A DNA stretch of 64,000 nucleotides from Pirellulales bacterium (GCA_019636345.1 JAHBXQ010000005.1:310001-374000); one strand, 5' to 3'; positions 1-9,009 are shown, counted from the stretch's first letter. Notes: generated from the sequence alone by a model not told the origin. Numbers and translations: made by a program.

Positions 1-387
1 GCCGTCGATCTCGTACCAGGAAGCGAACCGGTCGACGTCGGCGGTCACCTCGGCCAACGGTCGCATGCCGTAGCCGCTGTAAACGTACCCGATGACTCGC
101 CCCCCCGCCGCCCGCAGCGCGTTCACCGCGTTCACGTAGTTCATGTCCCGCGAGTTCCCCGGCCCGTTGAACGGGTTCATGATCGCCGTCAGCGGGACCT
201 GCCCCGCGGCCGCGTTGAGTTGCGTCCACAAGGGGCCGGGGTAAAAGTACGCAGGCACGACGATCTCCAGCGCCGCGGCCGAGCGAACGAGACTCGCTGC
301 GACCAATACGCCGCAAACGCACTGCAGCGCACGTCGATGCGCCGTCAGGCGGGTCGAATCGCCGAGAATAGAAACAGGATGCAACAT
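1..387 (-). CDS. Spherulation-specific family 4-like protein, C-terminus beyond window
   Basis: The first 129 residues of a minus-strand gene that runs off the left edge. After a hydrophobic N-terminus (about residues 12-37, probable signal peptide) come motifs typical of the spherulin-4 family: VPAYFYPG, then IMNPFNGPG, a Asn/Ala-rich helix, GYVYSGYG, and DVDRFASWYEIDG just at the edge. This family has a TIM-barrel fold and is often secreted; its reaction is not established. It is the most distal gene of the minus-strand cassette that begins with the ECF sigma factor at 6030, 147 bases beyond the stop of the PEP-CTERM gene and separated from it by a 12-bp hairpin. No strong Shine-Dalgarno is visible. 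Family call is good; substrate unknown. Confidence 0.8.
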   Translation of the reverse strand, partial: MLHPVSILGDSTRLTAHRRALQCVCGVLVAASLVRSAAALEIVVPAYFYPGPLWTQLNAAAGQVPLTAIMNPFNGPGNSRDMNYVNAVNALRAAGGRVIGYVYSGYGMRPLAEVTADVDRFASWYEIDG

Positions 388-481
388 GCCGTCGTACGTT
401 GGTTCCTGGGCTTGCACGGGACGAGAGGAAATAGGAATCGGGCTTGCCGGGCAGGCGCCTCGTTCAGCTAGCGCCGCGCCG

Positions 482-517
482 AGGGCGCTTGGCCTGCCCC
501 CGCATGCCAAGCGCCCT
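482..517 (-). terminator. Perfect 12-bp hairpin after PEP-CTERM gene
   Basis: AGGGCGCTTGGC (482-493) and GCCAAGCGCCCT (506-517) are perfect reverse complements with a 12-nt loop. It lies 18 bases after the stop of the 535-1500 gene and before the next start at 387. No U tract follows on either strand, so it could be a factor-dependent terminator or an mRNA 3'-end stabiliser rather than a classic intrinsic terminator. Confidence 0.5.
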
Positions 518-534
518 GCAGCGGGCGAGGTCGT

Positions 535-1500
535 TCAGAATCGTCGTCGTCTCGCCGCCGACAGCAGCCCACAGCCGGCCAATAGCAGCGTCGCCGGTTC
601 AGGGACCGTCGCGATCGCGACCGTCGCCGAGGCTCCGCCGTACGCCGCGGTCCAGTGGGTCAAATCGGCCCCGTCGACCGCGCCGTCGCCGTCGGCGTCC
701 CCTTGGGCGTGCGCGGCGCCGGACATGATGCCGAATCCGCGTTGCCACGTCAGGAAATCGGCTCCGTCCACCAGACCGCTGTCGTCAAAATCGGCGTCGG
801 TCGCCGGCGGCGAGGCGAGCGTGTAGCTGATCACTTCGATGATGTCGCCCAAGCCGTCGGGGGTGTAAACCACAAAATCGAATGAGGCGTTGGGGAACGC
901 CGGGGCGGGCCCGCCCAGCACGGGCGGGTATTCGACCACCACGTCCAGAGGAATTTTCCACTCCATCCCGAGGCCGAAGGGGGCGCCCGACTCGGTCCAG
1001 AACGGGTAAATGACGGCGCCCCCGTTGCCGATTGGCCCGCCGGTGATGCTTAGATTGAGATTGAACACCCCCGCGTACTGGGCGAACGGAAAATCGTTCT
1101 GGTACCCGAACTCCGACCCGATGACCCCGATCTGCAAGACGTCGAATCCGGTCGTCTTGTCCTGATCCGTGTCGAACGCCAGGAACAGATTCACCAGCGA
1201 CGTCGGGCTGGTCAGGTGGGTCGTCGCCTGGATGTAGATGAAGTCCGCGTCATTGGCGATCCGCACCCCGGCGATGTCGACGTCGCCGGGATTGTCGACG
1301 GGATCGAGCACCGTGAACGGAATGCCGGAAGCGTCCCAATCGTCGAACTCCGTCCCCGGCTCCTCGCCTTGGACGGCGATCGCCGTCGTGTAGATGCTCG
1401 GCGCCGTCACCTGGGCAGCGGCGAACGGCGCGCTCGCGGCCATGGCGACGGCGAGCACGGCCTGCGACAGCTTGGCGCAAGAAGTCGTGTGTCGAGTCAT
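535..1500 (-). CDS. PEP-CTERM sorting domain protein with dockerin-like calcium loops
   Basis: 321 residues, secreted. A signal peptide (about 1-29, ending in APFAAAQ) is followed by a beta-rich body resembling carbohydrate-binding or DOMON-like ectodomains (FDTDQDKTTGFDV and QNDFPFAQ motifs). Two dockerin type I-like loops follow (DFDDSGLVDGADFLTWQ and DADGDGAVDGADLTHW, about residues 237-288). The C-terminus is a PEP-CTERM signal: VPEPATLLLAG, a hydrophobic stretch, then RRRRF. PEP-CTERM tails are recognised by exosortase, which cleaves the protein after export. The neighbouring gene at 1656-2357 is a clear paralogue. The start at 1500 has GAGG about 12 bases upstream. Confidence 0.85.
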   Translation of the reverse strand: MTRHTTSCAKLSQAVLAVAMAASAPFAAAQVTAPSIYTTAIAVQGEEPGTEFDDWDASGIPFTVLDPVDNPGDVDIAGVRIANDADFIYIQATTHLTSPTSLVNLFLAFDTDQDKTTGFDVLQIGVIGSEFGYQNDFPFAQYAGVFNLNLSITGGPIGNGGAVIYPFWTESGAPFGLGMEWKIPLDVVVEYPPVLGGPAPAFPNASFDFVVYTPDGLGDIIEVISYTLASPPATDADFDDSGLVDGADFLTWQRGFGIMSGAAHAQGDADGDGAVDGADLTHWTAAYGGASATVAIATVPEPATLLLAGCGLLSAARRRRF

Positions 1501-1593
1501 GGATGGAAGTCCTCACCCTCGGTGGATTGTACGCTTGCCGATCGCCGGGCGGCGTCGGGCCGGCTTGCGGCGTTCTGGACGCCGCTCGTAGTT

Positions 1594-1642
1594 CGCCCGA
1601 CGCCGACCCTGAAGTTGGCCAAACCTCAGGATCGGTCGGGCG
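1594..1642 (-). terminator. Long imperfect hairpin after PEP-CTERM gene
   Basis: CGCCCGAC (1594-1601) pairs with GTCGGGCG (1635-1642), and inside it CCTGA (1608-1612) pairs with TCAGG (1626-1630). It sits 14 bases after the stop of the 1656-2357 gene. No U tract. Confidence 0.4.
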
Positions 1643-1655
1643 TCGCGTCCCCTGT

Positions 1656-2357
1656 TTACCGTCTCCGCGCGGCGACCAGTCCGGCCATCGCCGCCAGCAT
1701 CATAAGCGCCGACGATCCCTCCGGAACCGCCAGCGTGTACTCGATCACGCCCGACACGTCGTAATTGCGGCCGTCGTCCCCGGGGAATCCCAACGGCAAT
1801 CCGTCGGCGCCAGTCCCCAAGTCGGTCCAAAGCAAGAGTCGCACGACGTTGTCAGGAAAAATCGCCCCGCCGGCCGCCCGCATCGCCGACAACGAGATCG
1901 CCAGTTCGCGGCTCCCCGAGTTGGCGAAAGCGTCGAGCAGAGCGTGCCCGCCGCCGAAGAAGTTCCCCGTCAACCCGCCGCTGTTGAATACGCCCGTGTC
2001 CTGAGCGAACCCGAAGTCGTTCTGCCAACCCGCCTCGGCGCCGATCAGCCCCAGGCCGAAGATGTCGAACCCCGTCGCGGGGTTCTTGTCGATATCGATC
2101 GAAATGAACGTCCCCAGCGACAGATTGTTCGGAAAGGCGTTTCGGATGTAAAGATACTGATTGTCGTTGGCGATTTGCGTCTCGCCGATGTCGGGCCCGC
2201 TGAAGTTGTCCCCCCCGTCGGAGTCGAGCACCGGCACCCCGACCCAATCCGAGTAGTCGCCGTCGATCGTGATCGTCTTGAACGTGCTTGCGGCCGCGAA
2301 GCTGCACGCGGTCCACAGGGCCGCCGCAGTCAGTGCGGCAAGTCGTGTACGAGTCAT
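1656..2357 (-). CDS. PEP-CTERM-like secreted protein, paralogue of the downstream gene
   Basis: 233 residues. A signal peptide (to about residue 23, SFAAAS) is followed by a body that aligns with the 535-1500 protein: TITIDGDYSDW, IDKNPATGFDIFGLGLIG and GWQNDFGFAQDTGVF match the sister protein's block order. The tail VPEGSSALMMLAAMAGLVAARRR has the hydrophobic stretch and basic end of a PEP-CTERM signal, but PEP-A is replaced by PEG-S, so sorting may be weaker or altered. It lacks the dockerin-like loops of its sister. The start at 2357 is preferred over 2402 because AAAGGAG lies 10 bases upstream and the signal peptide begins there. Confidence 0.8.
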   Translation of the reverse strand: MTRTRLAALTAAALWTACSFAAASTFKTITIDGDYSDWVGVPVLDSDGGDNFSGPDIGETQIANDNQYLYIRNAFPNNLSLGTFISIDIDKNPATGFDIFGLGLIGAEAGWQNDFGFAQDTGVFNSGGLTGNFFGGGHALLDAFANSGSRELAISLSAMRAAGGAIFPDNVVRLLLWTDLGTGADGLPLGFPGDDGRNYDVSGVIEYTLAVPEGSSALMMLAAMAGLVAARRR

Positions 2358-2507
2358 TGGGTCATCGCTCCTTTCCAGGTGTTGTCGAAACGAACGCATC
2401 AAGAGCAGCCCGCTGCCGTCGCCAGAGCGTGCTCGCCGGTCACCGACCTCTTCCCGTTCCGCTTGTTGCCGCGATTCGCCTGTCTTGCACGACTTCGGCG
2501 CGGCCGC

Positions 2508-3611
2508 TTACTGTGCCGGAGTCAGCACGCCGTCGAACCGATGACCCCGGGCCCGATGGATCTCAGGATCCACGTCAAAGTTCACGAAGTGAACCGACGC
2601 GTCGCACATCGCCATATTGAACCCGACCCGATGGGCGCTGCCGAACATCCACTCCCCCTTGCCGCGGGAATCGCCCGGGCCGTCGGGCCCCAACGTCAAC
2701 TGTACGTTGAGCTTGCCGATCGGCGTGGTGGTCCGCAGCGTGTCGTCGTTGTTGCCGGCGAACGCCGGTTCGTTGTCGGCCCAATCGAGCCCGTCGTCGT
2801 AGTGGTCGCTCGACATGTACTTTTCGCCGACCATGTAGGTGTTCGCCGTGCCGTCTTCGACTTGTCGAAAATTGATCTCCGACCGGGCGAAGATCACCCC
2901 CGTGCCGACCCCCTTCTGCGGGTCGCCGCCGTACTTGAAGAAGTACGCGCTCCGCCAATCGGCCCCCAGCCCCGTGCCGTCGGTCCCGTCCCAGTCCATC
3001 TGCGTCAGCGCCTGGTTGTAGTCGGTCAGGCTCACGTTGTAGCCCGACGCCTCGGAGGAGAGCATGTCGCCGGCGCACGCAGCGTAGTCGGTCTTGCTGC
3101 AAACCGTGAACGGATCGGAATAGTTGAAATTCAGCCCCGCGCTCATGTAGGGATAGACGTTCGTCCCGCGCCGGCTGGGACAGTTCATCCCCTCGAACGG
3201 CGCCTCGACCCGATTCTTCGTCGCCTCGGCCCGCGCGGCGCCCGTCAACCCGCGGCCCAAGTCGTGCAGCGGCCCCTGCTCAATGTAGGGGAGGATGTTG
3301 TACAGCCACCCGCCCGGTTGGTTCTTGCCGAAGCCGTACTCGGGATACCCGAGCCACGCGTACCACCATCCGCCGGTCGGCAGATGCTTGTGCGAGTCGT
3401 GATGGTTCTGAAACGCCAGCGCCAACTGCCGCAGTTGGTTGCTGCACTGGGTGCGGCGCGCCGCCTCGCGCGCGGCCTGAATCGCCGGCAACAGCAGCGC
3501 AACCAACACGCCGATAATCGCGATCACGACCAACAACTCGACGAGGGTGAACCCGCCGCGGCCGCGACGGCGCCCTTGGTCCAATCGTCCCCAATTCGTC
3601 TTCGTGCTCAT
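2508..3611 (-). CDS. DUF1559 protein with prepilin-type N-terminal methylation signal
   Basis: 367 residues. Residues about 20-50 form a class III/type IV-like prepilin signal, [20 protein letters not shown] followed by [14 protein letters not shown], a signature of the DUF1559 family expanded in planctomycetes. The membrane helix anchors a large periplasmic or surface domain. Near the end the family's H-X9-DG motif appears as [12 protein letters not shown], with DA instead of DG. DUF1559 proteins resemble minor pseudopilins and are thought to be surface-displayed; their precise role is unknown. The start overlaps the stop of the FecR/LamG gene upstream by four bases, so the two are translationally coupled. 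Confidence 0.9.
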   Translation of the reverse strand: MSTKTNWGRLDQGRRRGRGGFTLVELLVVIAIIGVLVALLLPAIQAAREAARRTQCSNQLRQLALAFQNHHDSHKHLPTGGWWYAWLGYPEYGFGKNQPGGWLYNILPYIEQGPLHDLGRGLTGAARAEATKNRVEAPFEGMNCPSRRGTNVYPYMSAGLNFNYSDPFTVCSKTDYAACAGDMLSSEASGYNVSLTDYNQALTQMDWDGTDGTGLGADWRSAYFFKYGGDPQKGVGTGVIFARSEINFRQVEDGTANTYMVGEKYMSSDHYDDGLDWADNEPAFAGNNDDTLRTTTPIGKLNVQLTLGPDGPGDSRGKGEWMFGSAHRVGFNMAMCDASVHFVNFDVDPEIHRARGHRFDGVLTPAQ

Positions 3612-5482
3612 GACGATCCTCGCCCTGAAGGACGCGCCGCCGGCAGGCGCCGCAGTTCACGATGGCATGACACCTTGTTCAGTCGACGGGCTTCTCCCGC
3701 CTCGTAATGTCGCTTGACCAATTCCGGTTCGAGCGGCCGGTTGTACAACGCCACGTCGCTCAACTGCCCCTGAAACATCCACGACGTGAGATACCGCGGC
3801 ACGAACTCGGCCGCGCCGATGCGGGCCGGCCACTCGAAGTCCTCAAGCGACAGCAAGTGATCCGCCTCGGCGATCACCTGACCGTTGAGCAACAATCGCG
3901 CCCGCCCCAGCACGACCCGGTCGTCCGCGCGAACCTCGAGCGGCGTGAACGTCGCGACGACATGGTTCCACCGCGTACGATCGATCGGCACGCCGGAAAC
4001 CAGCCGCTGCCACACTTCGCCTTTGACGCCGCTGCCGGTCCAGAACTCCCAGCAGTCGGTCTCCCCGGCGTACAGCGTGAAGCCGAAACATTGGCAATCG
4101 GGCTTCATCGAATTGAGCACCCACCGCGAGGTGAAGATCGATTGAAACTCCGGCCCGCCGACGACCTTGGCCCAACTCTCGACGGTGAAACCCCGGGCGG
4201 GATCGATCGCCGGCTTGCGATCGGGTTCGAGGTACGACTCGCCGTTGAAGACGACCCCCTCGTCGCTCACGACCGCGGCTTCCAGCGGCCAGTTGCCCAC
4301 CGGCATGCCGTCGTAGCCGTGCTGCGTCAGGTCGAGCACCCGCCGATTGCGTCGCACCTGCCGCAACGGCCAGTACGCCGTCGGCTCGGACGCCAACACC
4401 AGCCGCTCGTAAACGTCGTACCCCAATTCCACCTCGCGCCACGAGCGGACGACGCCGCTGAGCGGCGAGGTCGGCGCCACGTGCCGCTCGCCGGTGACGG
4501 GATCCGCCGAGCAGACGATCCCTTCGCCCGTTCGCAGTTCGCGGATTTGCTTTCCCGGGATCCCTTCCTGCGGCGTCTGCGCCAGGGCGACGACCCCGGA
4601 GTCGACCGCCGCCCGCGCCGATTCGTCGTCGAGCACCTCGAACGCCGCCTCGGCCGATCGACAGATCGCGGTCAATAGGGGCGTCTGGACCGTAAACTCC
4701 CCCGCTCCGGCGACCGCCGCTTTGCCGTTGCGGACAAAGACGCAGTCGTCCCCCATCAGCGAGAATTCGGCCGGCCCTTCGACCAGCAGCGTGTGGCCCG
4801 AGTGTTGGGCGACGTGAATCAATCCGGCGGTCAACTGGACGACTTCGCCCCGTCGCAGCTCCTGCCCTACTTGCAGCGACTGCAGCAGCCCGCGTTCCGA
4901 CGCCGCCGGCGAGATCGCCGTGATCTGTCCGACGTGCTCGTTGACGACCAGTCCGACCGAGGAGGAGGCCGCCGGTTGAAACGCCGCCGGAGTCGCCGCA
5001 GGCTGGCCGAGCTTCGTGGCAATCTGCCAGGAGCCGACCGAGCCGACGACGAACGCCAAACACGCAGCCTGGGCCCACAGCGGCAAGATGCCCCGCATCC
5101 GCCCCGTCCCTGGCGATGACTCGCCGCGCGACGATGTCTCCCGCGACGATGCTTCGCGAGACGACGTCCCCCGAGCCGAGGTCCCGGCCGCCTCGTCGCT
5201 CGCCGACGCCGGTTCCGAGGTCGCCCCGGGAGCCAGCGGCATCCCGTCGGCTCCGCTCTGGCTGTGCGGCCCGCTGCTCAGCAGGTACGGCAGCGACTGC
5301 AGCAAATGCATCGTCTCGACGTACCGCCGTCGCGCGGTCCCGTCGGCGACGACGCTTTTGGCCAGCGCCTCCCACTCGGCGACCGAAAGGCCGCTGAGCG
5401 ACAACTGTTCGAGCAGCGACTCCACTTCGCGCGAGGCTGCGTCGGCGTCTTGCGGCGATTCCTGCGCGTGGTCTTCCTTCAT
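3608..5482 (-). CDS. FecR-domain/LamG-domain membrane protein (probable anti-sigma partner)
   Basis: 624 residues. The N-terminal 60 residues are helical and resemble the cytoplasmic part of planctomycete FecR-type regulators. A Ser/Arg-rich repeat linker (about 100-125, repeated SSRE/TSSR) leads to one transmembrane helix (about 132-152). A FecR-like beta region (about 170-340, with [11 protein letters not shown] and GEFTVQTP) and a LamG/concanavalin-like domain (about 375-590, FTVESWAKV) lie outside. ATG 5482 is chosen over the upstream ATG at 5521 because it forms an ATGA overlap with the sigma gene's TGA (5479-5481). By context it probably regulates or senses for that sigma factor. LamG domains bind glycans or proteins, so an extracellular ligand is plausible. 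Confidence 0.85.
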   Translation of the reverse strand: MKEDHAQESPQDADAASREVESLLEQLSLSGLSVAEWEALAKSVVADGTARRRYVETMHLLQSLPYLLSSGPHSQSGADGMPLAPGATSEPASASDEAAGTSARGTSSREASSRETSSRGESSPGTGRMRGILPLWAQAACLAFVVGSVGSWQIATKLGQPAATPAAFQPAASSSVGLVVNEHVGQITAISPAASERGLLQSLQVGQELRRGEVVQLTAGLIHVAQHSGHTLLVEGPAEFSLMGDDCVFVRNGKAAVAGAGEFTVQTPLLTAICRSAEAAFEVLDDESARAAVDSGVVALAQTPQEGIPGKQIRELRTGEGIVCSADPVTGERHVAPTSPLSGVVRSWREVELGYDVYERLVLASEPTAYWPLRQVRRNRRVLDLTQHGYDGMPVGNWPLEAAVVSDEGVVFNGESYLEPDRKPAIDPARGFTVESWAKVVGGPEFQSIFTSRWVLNSMKPDCQCFGFTLYAGETDCWEFWTGSGVKGEVWQRLVSGVPIDRTRWNHVVATFTPLEVRADDRVVLGRARLLLNGQVIAEADHLLSLEDFEWPARIGAAEFVPRYLTSWMFQGQLSDVALYNRPLEPELVKRHYEAGEARRLNKVSCHRELRRLPAARPSGRGSS

Positions 5483-6030
5483 GCCGTTCTTCCTTCGCTG
5501 CGCAAGGCGCCTTCGATGCATCGCTCGAGCATCTTACGGATTCGGGACAGGGCCGTGTGCACCGCCCCGGTCTGTCGTCCCTGCCGGGTCGCGATCTCGT
5601 CGATCGACAACCCGTTCCAATACCGCAAATGCAACACCTCGCGTTGCCGTGCAGTCAGCCGCTGCAAACAGCCCTTGAGAGCTTGAAACCGATCCTCCAG
5701 CGCGTCGGCATGCTCGACCTGGTACTCGGCGACGAAGTCCGCCATGTCCAGCGCAATCGTCGCCTCGACGGTCCGCTGCTTTCGCAGGTAATTCAGCGAT
5801 TCAAACCGGGCGATCGTGCACATCCAGCGAATCAACTCCTCGTCGGGGGCGGACTCCTGGTACTCGAAGCCCCCCAATTTCTGCCACGCGACCAAGTACG
5901 TGGACTGCATGATCTCCTCGATCCAGTCAGGCCGACCGACGACCAACGACGCGACAAACCCTCTCACCCGTCGTTCGTGACGAGCGACGAGCACGATAAA
6001 TTGGTCAGCTGACAGCGCCTGCTCGCTCAC
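5479..6030 (-). CDS. ECF-type RNA polymerase sigma factor
   Basis: 183 residues with the two-region ECF layout. Region 2 (about 10-85) contains QSTYLVAWQKL, WMCTIARFESLNYLRK and the acidic surface that meets the -10 element. Region 4 (about 125-175) has LTARQREVLHLRYWNGLSI, then IDEIATRQGRQTGAVHTALS, a helix-turn-helix. It is of the planctomycete/verrucomicrobial type that sits next to FecR-domain genes. It is the first gene of a minus-strand run (sigma, FecR/LamG, DUF1559, two PEP-CTERM, spherulin-4-like), so it likely controls these surface proteins. The likely promoter lies in the 6031-6427 gap; an obvious ECF -35 (GGAAC) was not identified. Confidence 0.93.
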   Translation of the reverse strand: MSEQALSADQFIVLVARHERRVRGFVASLVVGRPDWIEEIMQSTYLVAWQKLGGFEYQESAPDEELIRWMCTIARFESLNYLRKQRTVEATIALDMADFVAEYQVEHADALEDRFQALKGCLQRLTARQREVLHLRYWNGLSIDEIATRQGRQTGAVHTALSRIRKMLERCIEGALRSEGRTA

Positions 6031-6427
6031 GAAGGCTCCGTTGGCAAGTCTCAGCCGTGGTTCATTCCTTAACAGCTACGCTACGCAAGGCGCGGATTAC
6101 CTGGGCTTGTCGATCTCGCCCGCGGTCGCCGGCAATTTCGCTCGGCCGAACACGCGGGCAAGCCCAGCCTCACCTTGCCGAGCCGATGCCGCCAAAGCTC
6201 GGCAGGGGGCAGTTCCGGGGAAATCCAGCGCATCTCCTCCGAAAGCGAAAGAGTAACGTCGCCCGGCCCTCAGACCTTACCGCCAATCTGCCGCATCGAG
6301 AAAAAATTCCGCCGGCGGCTTCCCATCGATCCTGCCCAGAGGCGCAAATGCCGTCAGGCCCGCATTTGTCAGCTTGCCTGGGATCGCTGCGACGCTGCAG
6401 GACCCCTGGCTTCCGCCAAGCCCCGAT
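6031..6427. other. Intergenic region with two candidate structured elements
   Basis: No convincing gene. Two inverted repeats stand out. CTGGGCTTG (6101-6109) pairs with CAAGCCCAG (6159-6167), with CCCGCG (6119-6124) pairing with CGCGGG (6153-6158) inside. CAAATGC (6345-6351) pairs with GCATTTG (6362-6368), with flanking GATCC (6328-6332) opposite GGATC (6381-6385). The first could be a leader structure of the sigma-factor mRNA (minus strand). The second lies just ahead of the antiporter promoter and could insulate it. A 174-codon minus-strand frame over 6170-6694 is Arg-rich, lies over the riboswitch and looks non-coding. Confidence 0.4.
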
Positions 6428-6456
6428 TTGCTCTTCCCCACTCCGTTCAGTAAACT
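6428..6456 (+). promoter_or_regulatory. Candidate sigma70-like promoter of the fluoride antiporter
   Basis: TTGCTC (6428-6433) and TAAACT (6451-6456) are spaced by exactly 17 bases. A start of transcription 7-10 bases downstream would place the fluoride aptamer at the very 5' end of the mRNA. Planctomycete promoter consensus is not well defined, so this is inference from spacing and position. Confidence 0.5.
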
Positions 6457-6473
6457 GCACCCCGTGAAACGTC

Positions 6474-6532
6474 GCGGCGATGGAGTTCGCCCTAACCGCC
6501 GGCTGCCTGCAGCCGTGCTGATGACTCCTACG
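6474..6532 (+). ncRNA. Fluoride riboswitch (crcB motif)
   Basis: The sequence carries the conserved crcB aptamer landmarks in order: GGCGATGG (6476-6483), the TTCGCC stem partner, CTAACCGC, a variable hairpin CGGCTGCC/GCAGCCG, then GCTGATGACTCCTACG. The GGCGATGG..TTCGCC stem and the GAG/CTC pairing match the fluoride-binding pseudoknot fold. It lies about 107 bases upstream of a CLC-F antiporter, a classic partner of this riboswitch. Ligand is fluoride; binding is expected to turn on expression of the downstream gene. Confidence 0.94.
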
Positions 6533-6567
6533 ACACCGTGCATCCGGCGCGGTCGTGGGAGCGTTCT

Positions 6568-6636
6568 GCGAGGCGGCTCCGCCTTGCGTCTGATTCCCGC
6601 GACCTCTTGGGATCCATCTCTCGAGGGAAATCAGAC
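6568..6636 (+). promoter_or_regulatory. Probable expression platform: RBS-sequestering stem
   Basis: A GC-rich hairpin (GCGAGGCG 6568-6575 with CGCCTTGC 6580-6587, one G-U pair) is followed by GTCTGATTCCC (6588-6598). That segment can pair with GGGAAATCAGAC (6625-6636), leaving one bulged A. The second arm contains the end of the GAGGG Shine-Dalgarno (6623-6627) and reaches to within two bases of the ATG at 6639. This would hide the ribosome site. How it competes with the aptamer is not evident by eye; translational control is favoured because there is no U tract. Confidence 0.55.
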
Positions 6637-6638
6637 AC

Positions 6639-8030
6639 ATGCCCTTTCGGTTCGACTTTCGCGAACAACTTGCCCTGGCCCGATACCTCGCCAAGTGGGC
6701 CCTGGCCGCCGGGCCCCTGGCCGCCGTCGTCGGCTCGGCGTGCGCCTTGTTTCTTTGGCTGCTGCAATTGGCCGCCGAGACTCAGTGGCGCGAGCCGCGG
6801 CTCTTGTACTTCTTGCCCCTGGCGGGAATGGGAATTGCGCTGGCGTACGGGTGGATCGGCAAAGTCGCCGAGCGCGGCAACGACCTGATCATGGACGAAA
6901 TCCACGAGCCTGGAGCCGGCGTCCCGGCGCAAATGGCTCCGCTGATCCTGCTGAGCACCGTCGCCACCCACCTGTTCGGCGGCTCGGCCGGGCGCGAGGG
7001 GACCGCCGTCCAAATGGGGGGAAGCATCGCCTCGTCGTTCGCCCGGTGGTTGAAACTCAACGACGTCGACCGCCGCACGATGCTGGTGGCCGGCGTCGCG
7101 GCCGGGTTCGGCGGCGTATTCGGCACGCCGATCGCCGGCGCTATTTTCGCCCTCGAGGTGATTGCCATCGGACGCATCTCGCACGAGTCAATCGTCCCCT
7201 GCCTGCTGGCCAGCATCGTGGGCGATTGGTCGTGCGCCGCATGGGGCGTGCACCACGTCGATTACCGTCAGGTCGTCGCCACGCCCCCAGCGATCGACTG
7301 GCTCCTCCTGGGCAAGGTCGCCATCGCGGGAATCGTCTTTGGACTGGCCAGCCTGCTGTTCGCCGAACTCGCCCACGGGCTCAAACGCGTGTTCCAGCGA
7401 ACGATCCCCTGGGCCGTGCTGCGCCCCGCGGCGGGAGCGGTTCTCGTCATCGCGCTGGTCTGGCTCCTCGACACGCGAGTCTATCTTGGGCTGGGCGTCA
7501 CGGCTCCCCCTGACGAACCCGACGGGGCGAGCATCGTCGCCAGCTTCCAGCCCGGCGGCGCCGACCCCTGGTCCTGGTGGTGGAAAATCGTGTTCACCGT
7601 CGTCACCCTCAGCAGCGGATTCAAGGGGGGCGAAGTCACCCCGCTGTTCTTCATCGGCGCAACGCTCGGCAACGCGCTGGCCGTGCTGCTGGACGCCCCC
7701 GTCGATCTGTTCGCTGCACTAGGGTTCGTGGCCGTGTTCGCCGGCGCCACGAACACGCCGATCGCCTGCACCGTGATGGGGATGGAGTTGTTCGGCGCCG
7801 GGCACGCCGTCTCGCTAGGGACGGCCTGTGCGATCGCTTACCTGTTCAGCGGCCACTCGGGCATCTACCTCTCGCAACGAATCGCCGTCCCCAAGATCGA
7901 AACTCCCGCAATCGAGCCCGGCACCTCGCTCCGCGAGCGCCGCGCATCTCGACTTCGGCCGATCTTGCCGGACTCACCTCGAACGGTTGAGGTCGCCGAC
8001 GGCGACGCCCCGCCTCCCGCAGCCTCCTGA
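6639..8030 (+). CDS. CLC-F type fluoride/proton antiporter
   Basis: 463 residues, a polytopic CLC-family protein with about 10-12 membrane segments. It exports fluoride, toxic as HF-derived anion, in exchange for protons. The CLC-F signature replaces the usual chloride-channel motifs: GNDLIMDEIH (about 80-89), GGSAGREGTAVQMGG (about 114-128, GREGT rather than GREGP), and GFKGGEVTPLFFIG (about 327-340, where chloride CLCs have GxFAP). The start at 6639 has GAGGG 11 bases upstream. Control by the fluoride riboswitch just upstream supports fluoride rather than chloride as substrate. The last 30 residues are a Pro/Arg-rich cytoplasmic tail. Older annotations would call it a voltage-gated chloride channel. 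Confidence 0.92.
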   Translation: MPFRFDFREQLALARYLAKWALAAGPLAAVVGSACALFLWLLQLAAETQWREPRLLYFLPLAGMGIALAYGWIGKVAERGNDLIMDEIHEPGAGVPAQMAPLILLSTVATHLFGGSAGREGTAVQMGGSIASSFARWLKLNDVDRRTMLVAGVAAGFGGVFGTPIAGAIFALEVIAIGRISHESIVPCLLASIVGDWSCAAWGVHHVDYRQVVATPPAIDWLLLGKVAIAGIVFGLASLLFAELAHGLKRVFQRTIPWAVLRPAAGAVLVIALVWLLDTRVYLGLGVTAPPDEPDGASIVASFQPGGADPWSWWWKIVFTVVTLSSGFKGGEVTPLFFIGATLGNALAVLLDAPVDLFAALGFVAVFAGATNTPIACTVMGMELFGAGHAVSLGTACAIAYLFSGHSGIYLSQRIAVPKIETPAIEPGTSLRERRASRLRPILPDSPRTVEVADGDAPPPAAS

Positions 8031-8289
8031 TTCAGCCCCCGCTCGCCTGCGTCTGCCGAGTTGCAGGACGTCAGCCCGCGAAGGAGTCTTTCGCCCCCCG
8101 GCCCCGCTTAGCGCAGAACCCCCAGTCCGGCGAAATCGCTCGAAATCTCCGCCTGATAGCTGGACACGGCCCCGGCGGCGCGCGATGTTGACGGCGACAG
8201 TGGTACGCGCCCCGTGGCCCCGCTCCGCAAGCATCAATCCGGGGGGCTTCGGATGTTCGCCCTTGGACGTACAACGTGAAAGGCCAGCT

Positions 8290-9009
8290 ATGAGACGCAC
8301 GCACACGACTCGGTTGAGCACGATCGCCGCGATGGCGGTCGCCGTCCTTGTCCTCGTCCAGCGCTCCGCGCAGGCCGACCTGAGCGACGAGAACTTCGAT
8401 CCGCCGTTCGTGGTCAACTCGCCGCTGCCCGGCTTTCTGCCGATTGACACGACCTTGCTCGACAAGTGGGCCGGCGAGGACGTGACGCTCGTTTCGGGAA
8501 TCAACGACGGCGTCTCGCCGGTCACCCCGCCGAACATGGTCAAGTTCCTGGACACGGGCGCCTCCGGCGCATGGAACGAGATCAAGCAGCGAATCGACGT
8601 CGCACTCGAAGTGCCGTTCATCGACGCCGGTCAGGCAGTCGCGTTGTACTTCGCCTGCTTCAACGTCCCGCAAGGCGCCGGCGGTGCGGAGGCCCAGATT
8701 TACATCCGGTATCTCGACAACCTAGGTTCCCTGATCGCGCTGTCCCAAATCGCCAGCACGAACGACATCGGCGGGCTCGACGACGATCCCGACACGTGGC
8801 AACATCTGCAGATCGACGCCGATCCCGTACCGGTCGGCACCCGTTACGTCGAGGCGTTCATCCAGTTCGACAACGCCAGCCTCGGCGGGTACGCCGGGTA
8901 TCTCGACAAGACGCATCTTGCGATTCGCGGCGTCCCCGAGCCGGCAGCCGTCGGCCTGGCGCTCGTCGGCTGCGGGCTGGCAATCGGCCGCCGTCGGCTC
9001 CGTCGCTGA
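8290..9009 (+). CDS. PEP-CTERM sorting domain protein
   Basis: 239 residues. Signal peptide to about residue 30 (VLVLVQRSAQA). The body is beta-rich with no recognised enzyme motif; it contains a segment around DPDTWQHLQIDADPVPVGTR reminiscent of jelly-roll ectodomains that measure or bind. The C-terminus GVPEPAAVGLALVGCGLAIGRRRLRR is a full PEP-CTERM signal. The ATG at 8290 is chosen over frames extending to 7828, which would overlap the antiporter and lack a signal peptide. AAAGG lies upstream. The stop codon lies inside the first unit of a 24-bp tandem repeat. Confidence 0.82.
   Translation: MRRTHTTRLSTIAAMAVAVLVLVQRSAQADLSDENFDPPFVVNSPLPGFLPIDTTLLDKWAGEDVTLVSGINDGVSPVTPPNMVKFLDTGASGAWNEIKQRIDVALEVPFIDAGQAVALYFACFNVPQGAGGAEAQIYIRYLDNLGSLIALSQIASTNDIGGLDDDPDTWQHLQIDADPVPVGTRYVEAFIQFDNASLGGYAGYLDKTHLAIRGVPEPAAVGLALVGCGLAIGRRRLRR

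Noticed and set aside
6639-8030. Ordinary chloride channel
   Set aside because: GREGT and GEVTP in place of GREGP and GxFAP, together with the fluoride riboswitch, favour a CLC-F fluoride exporter.
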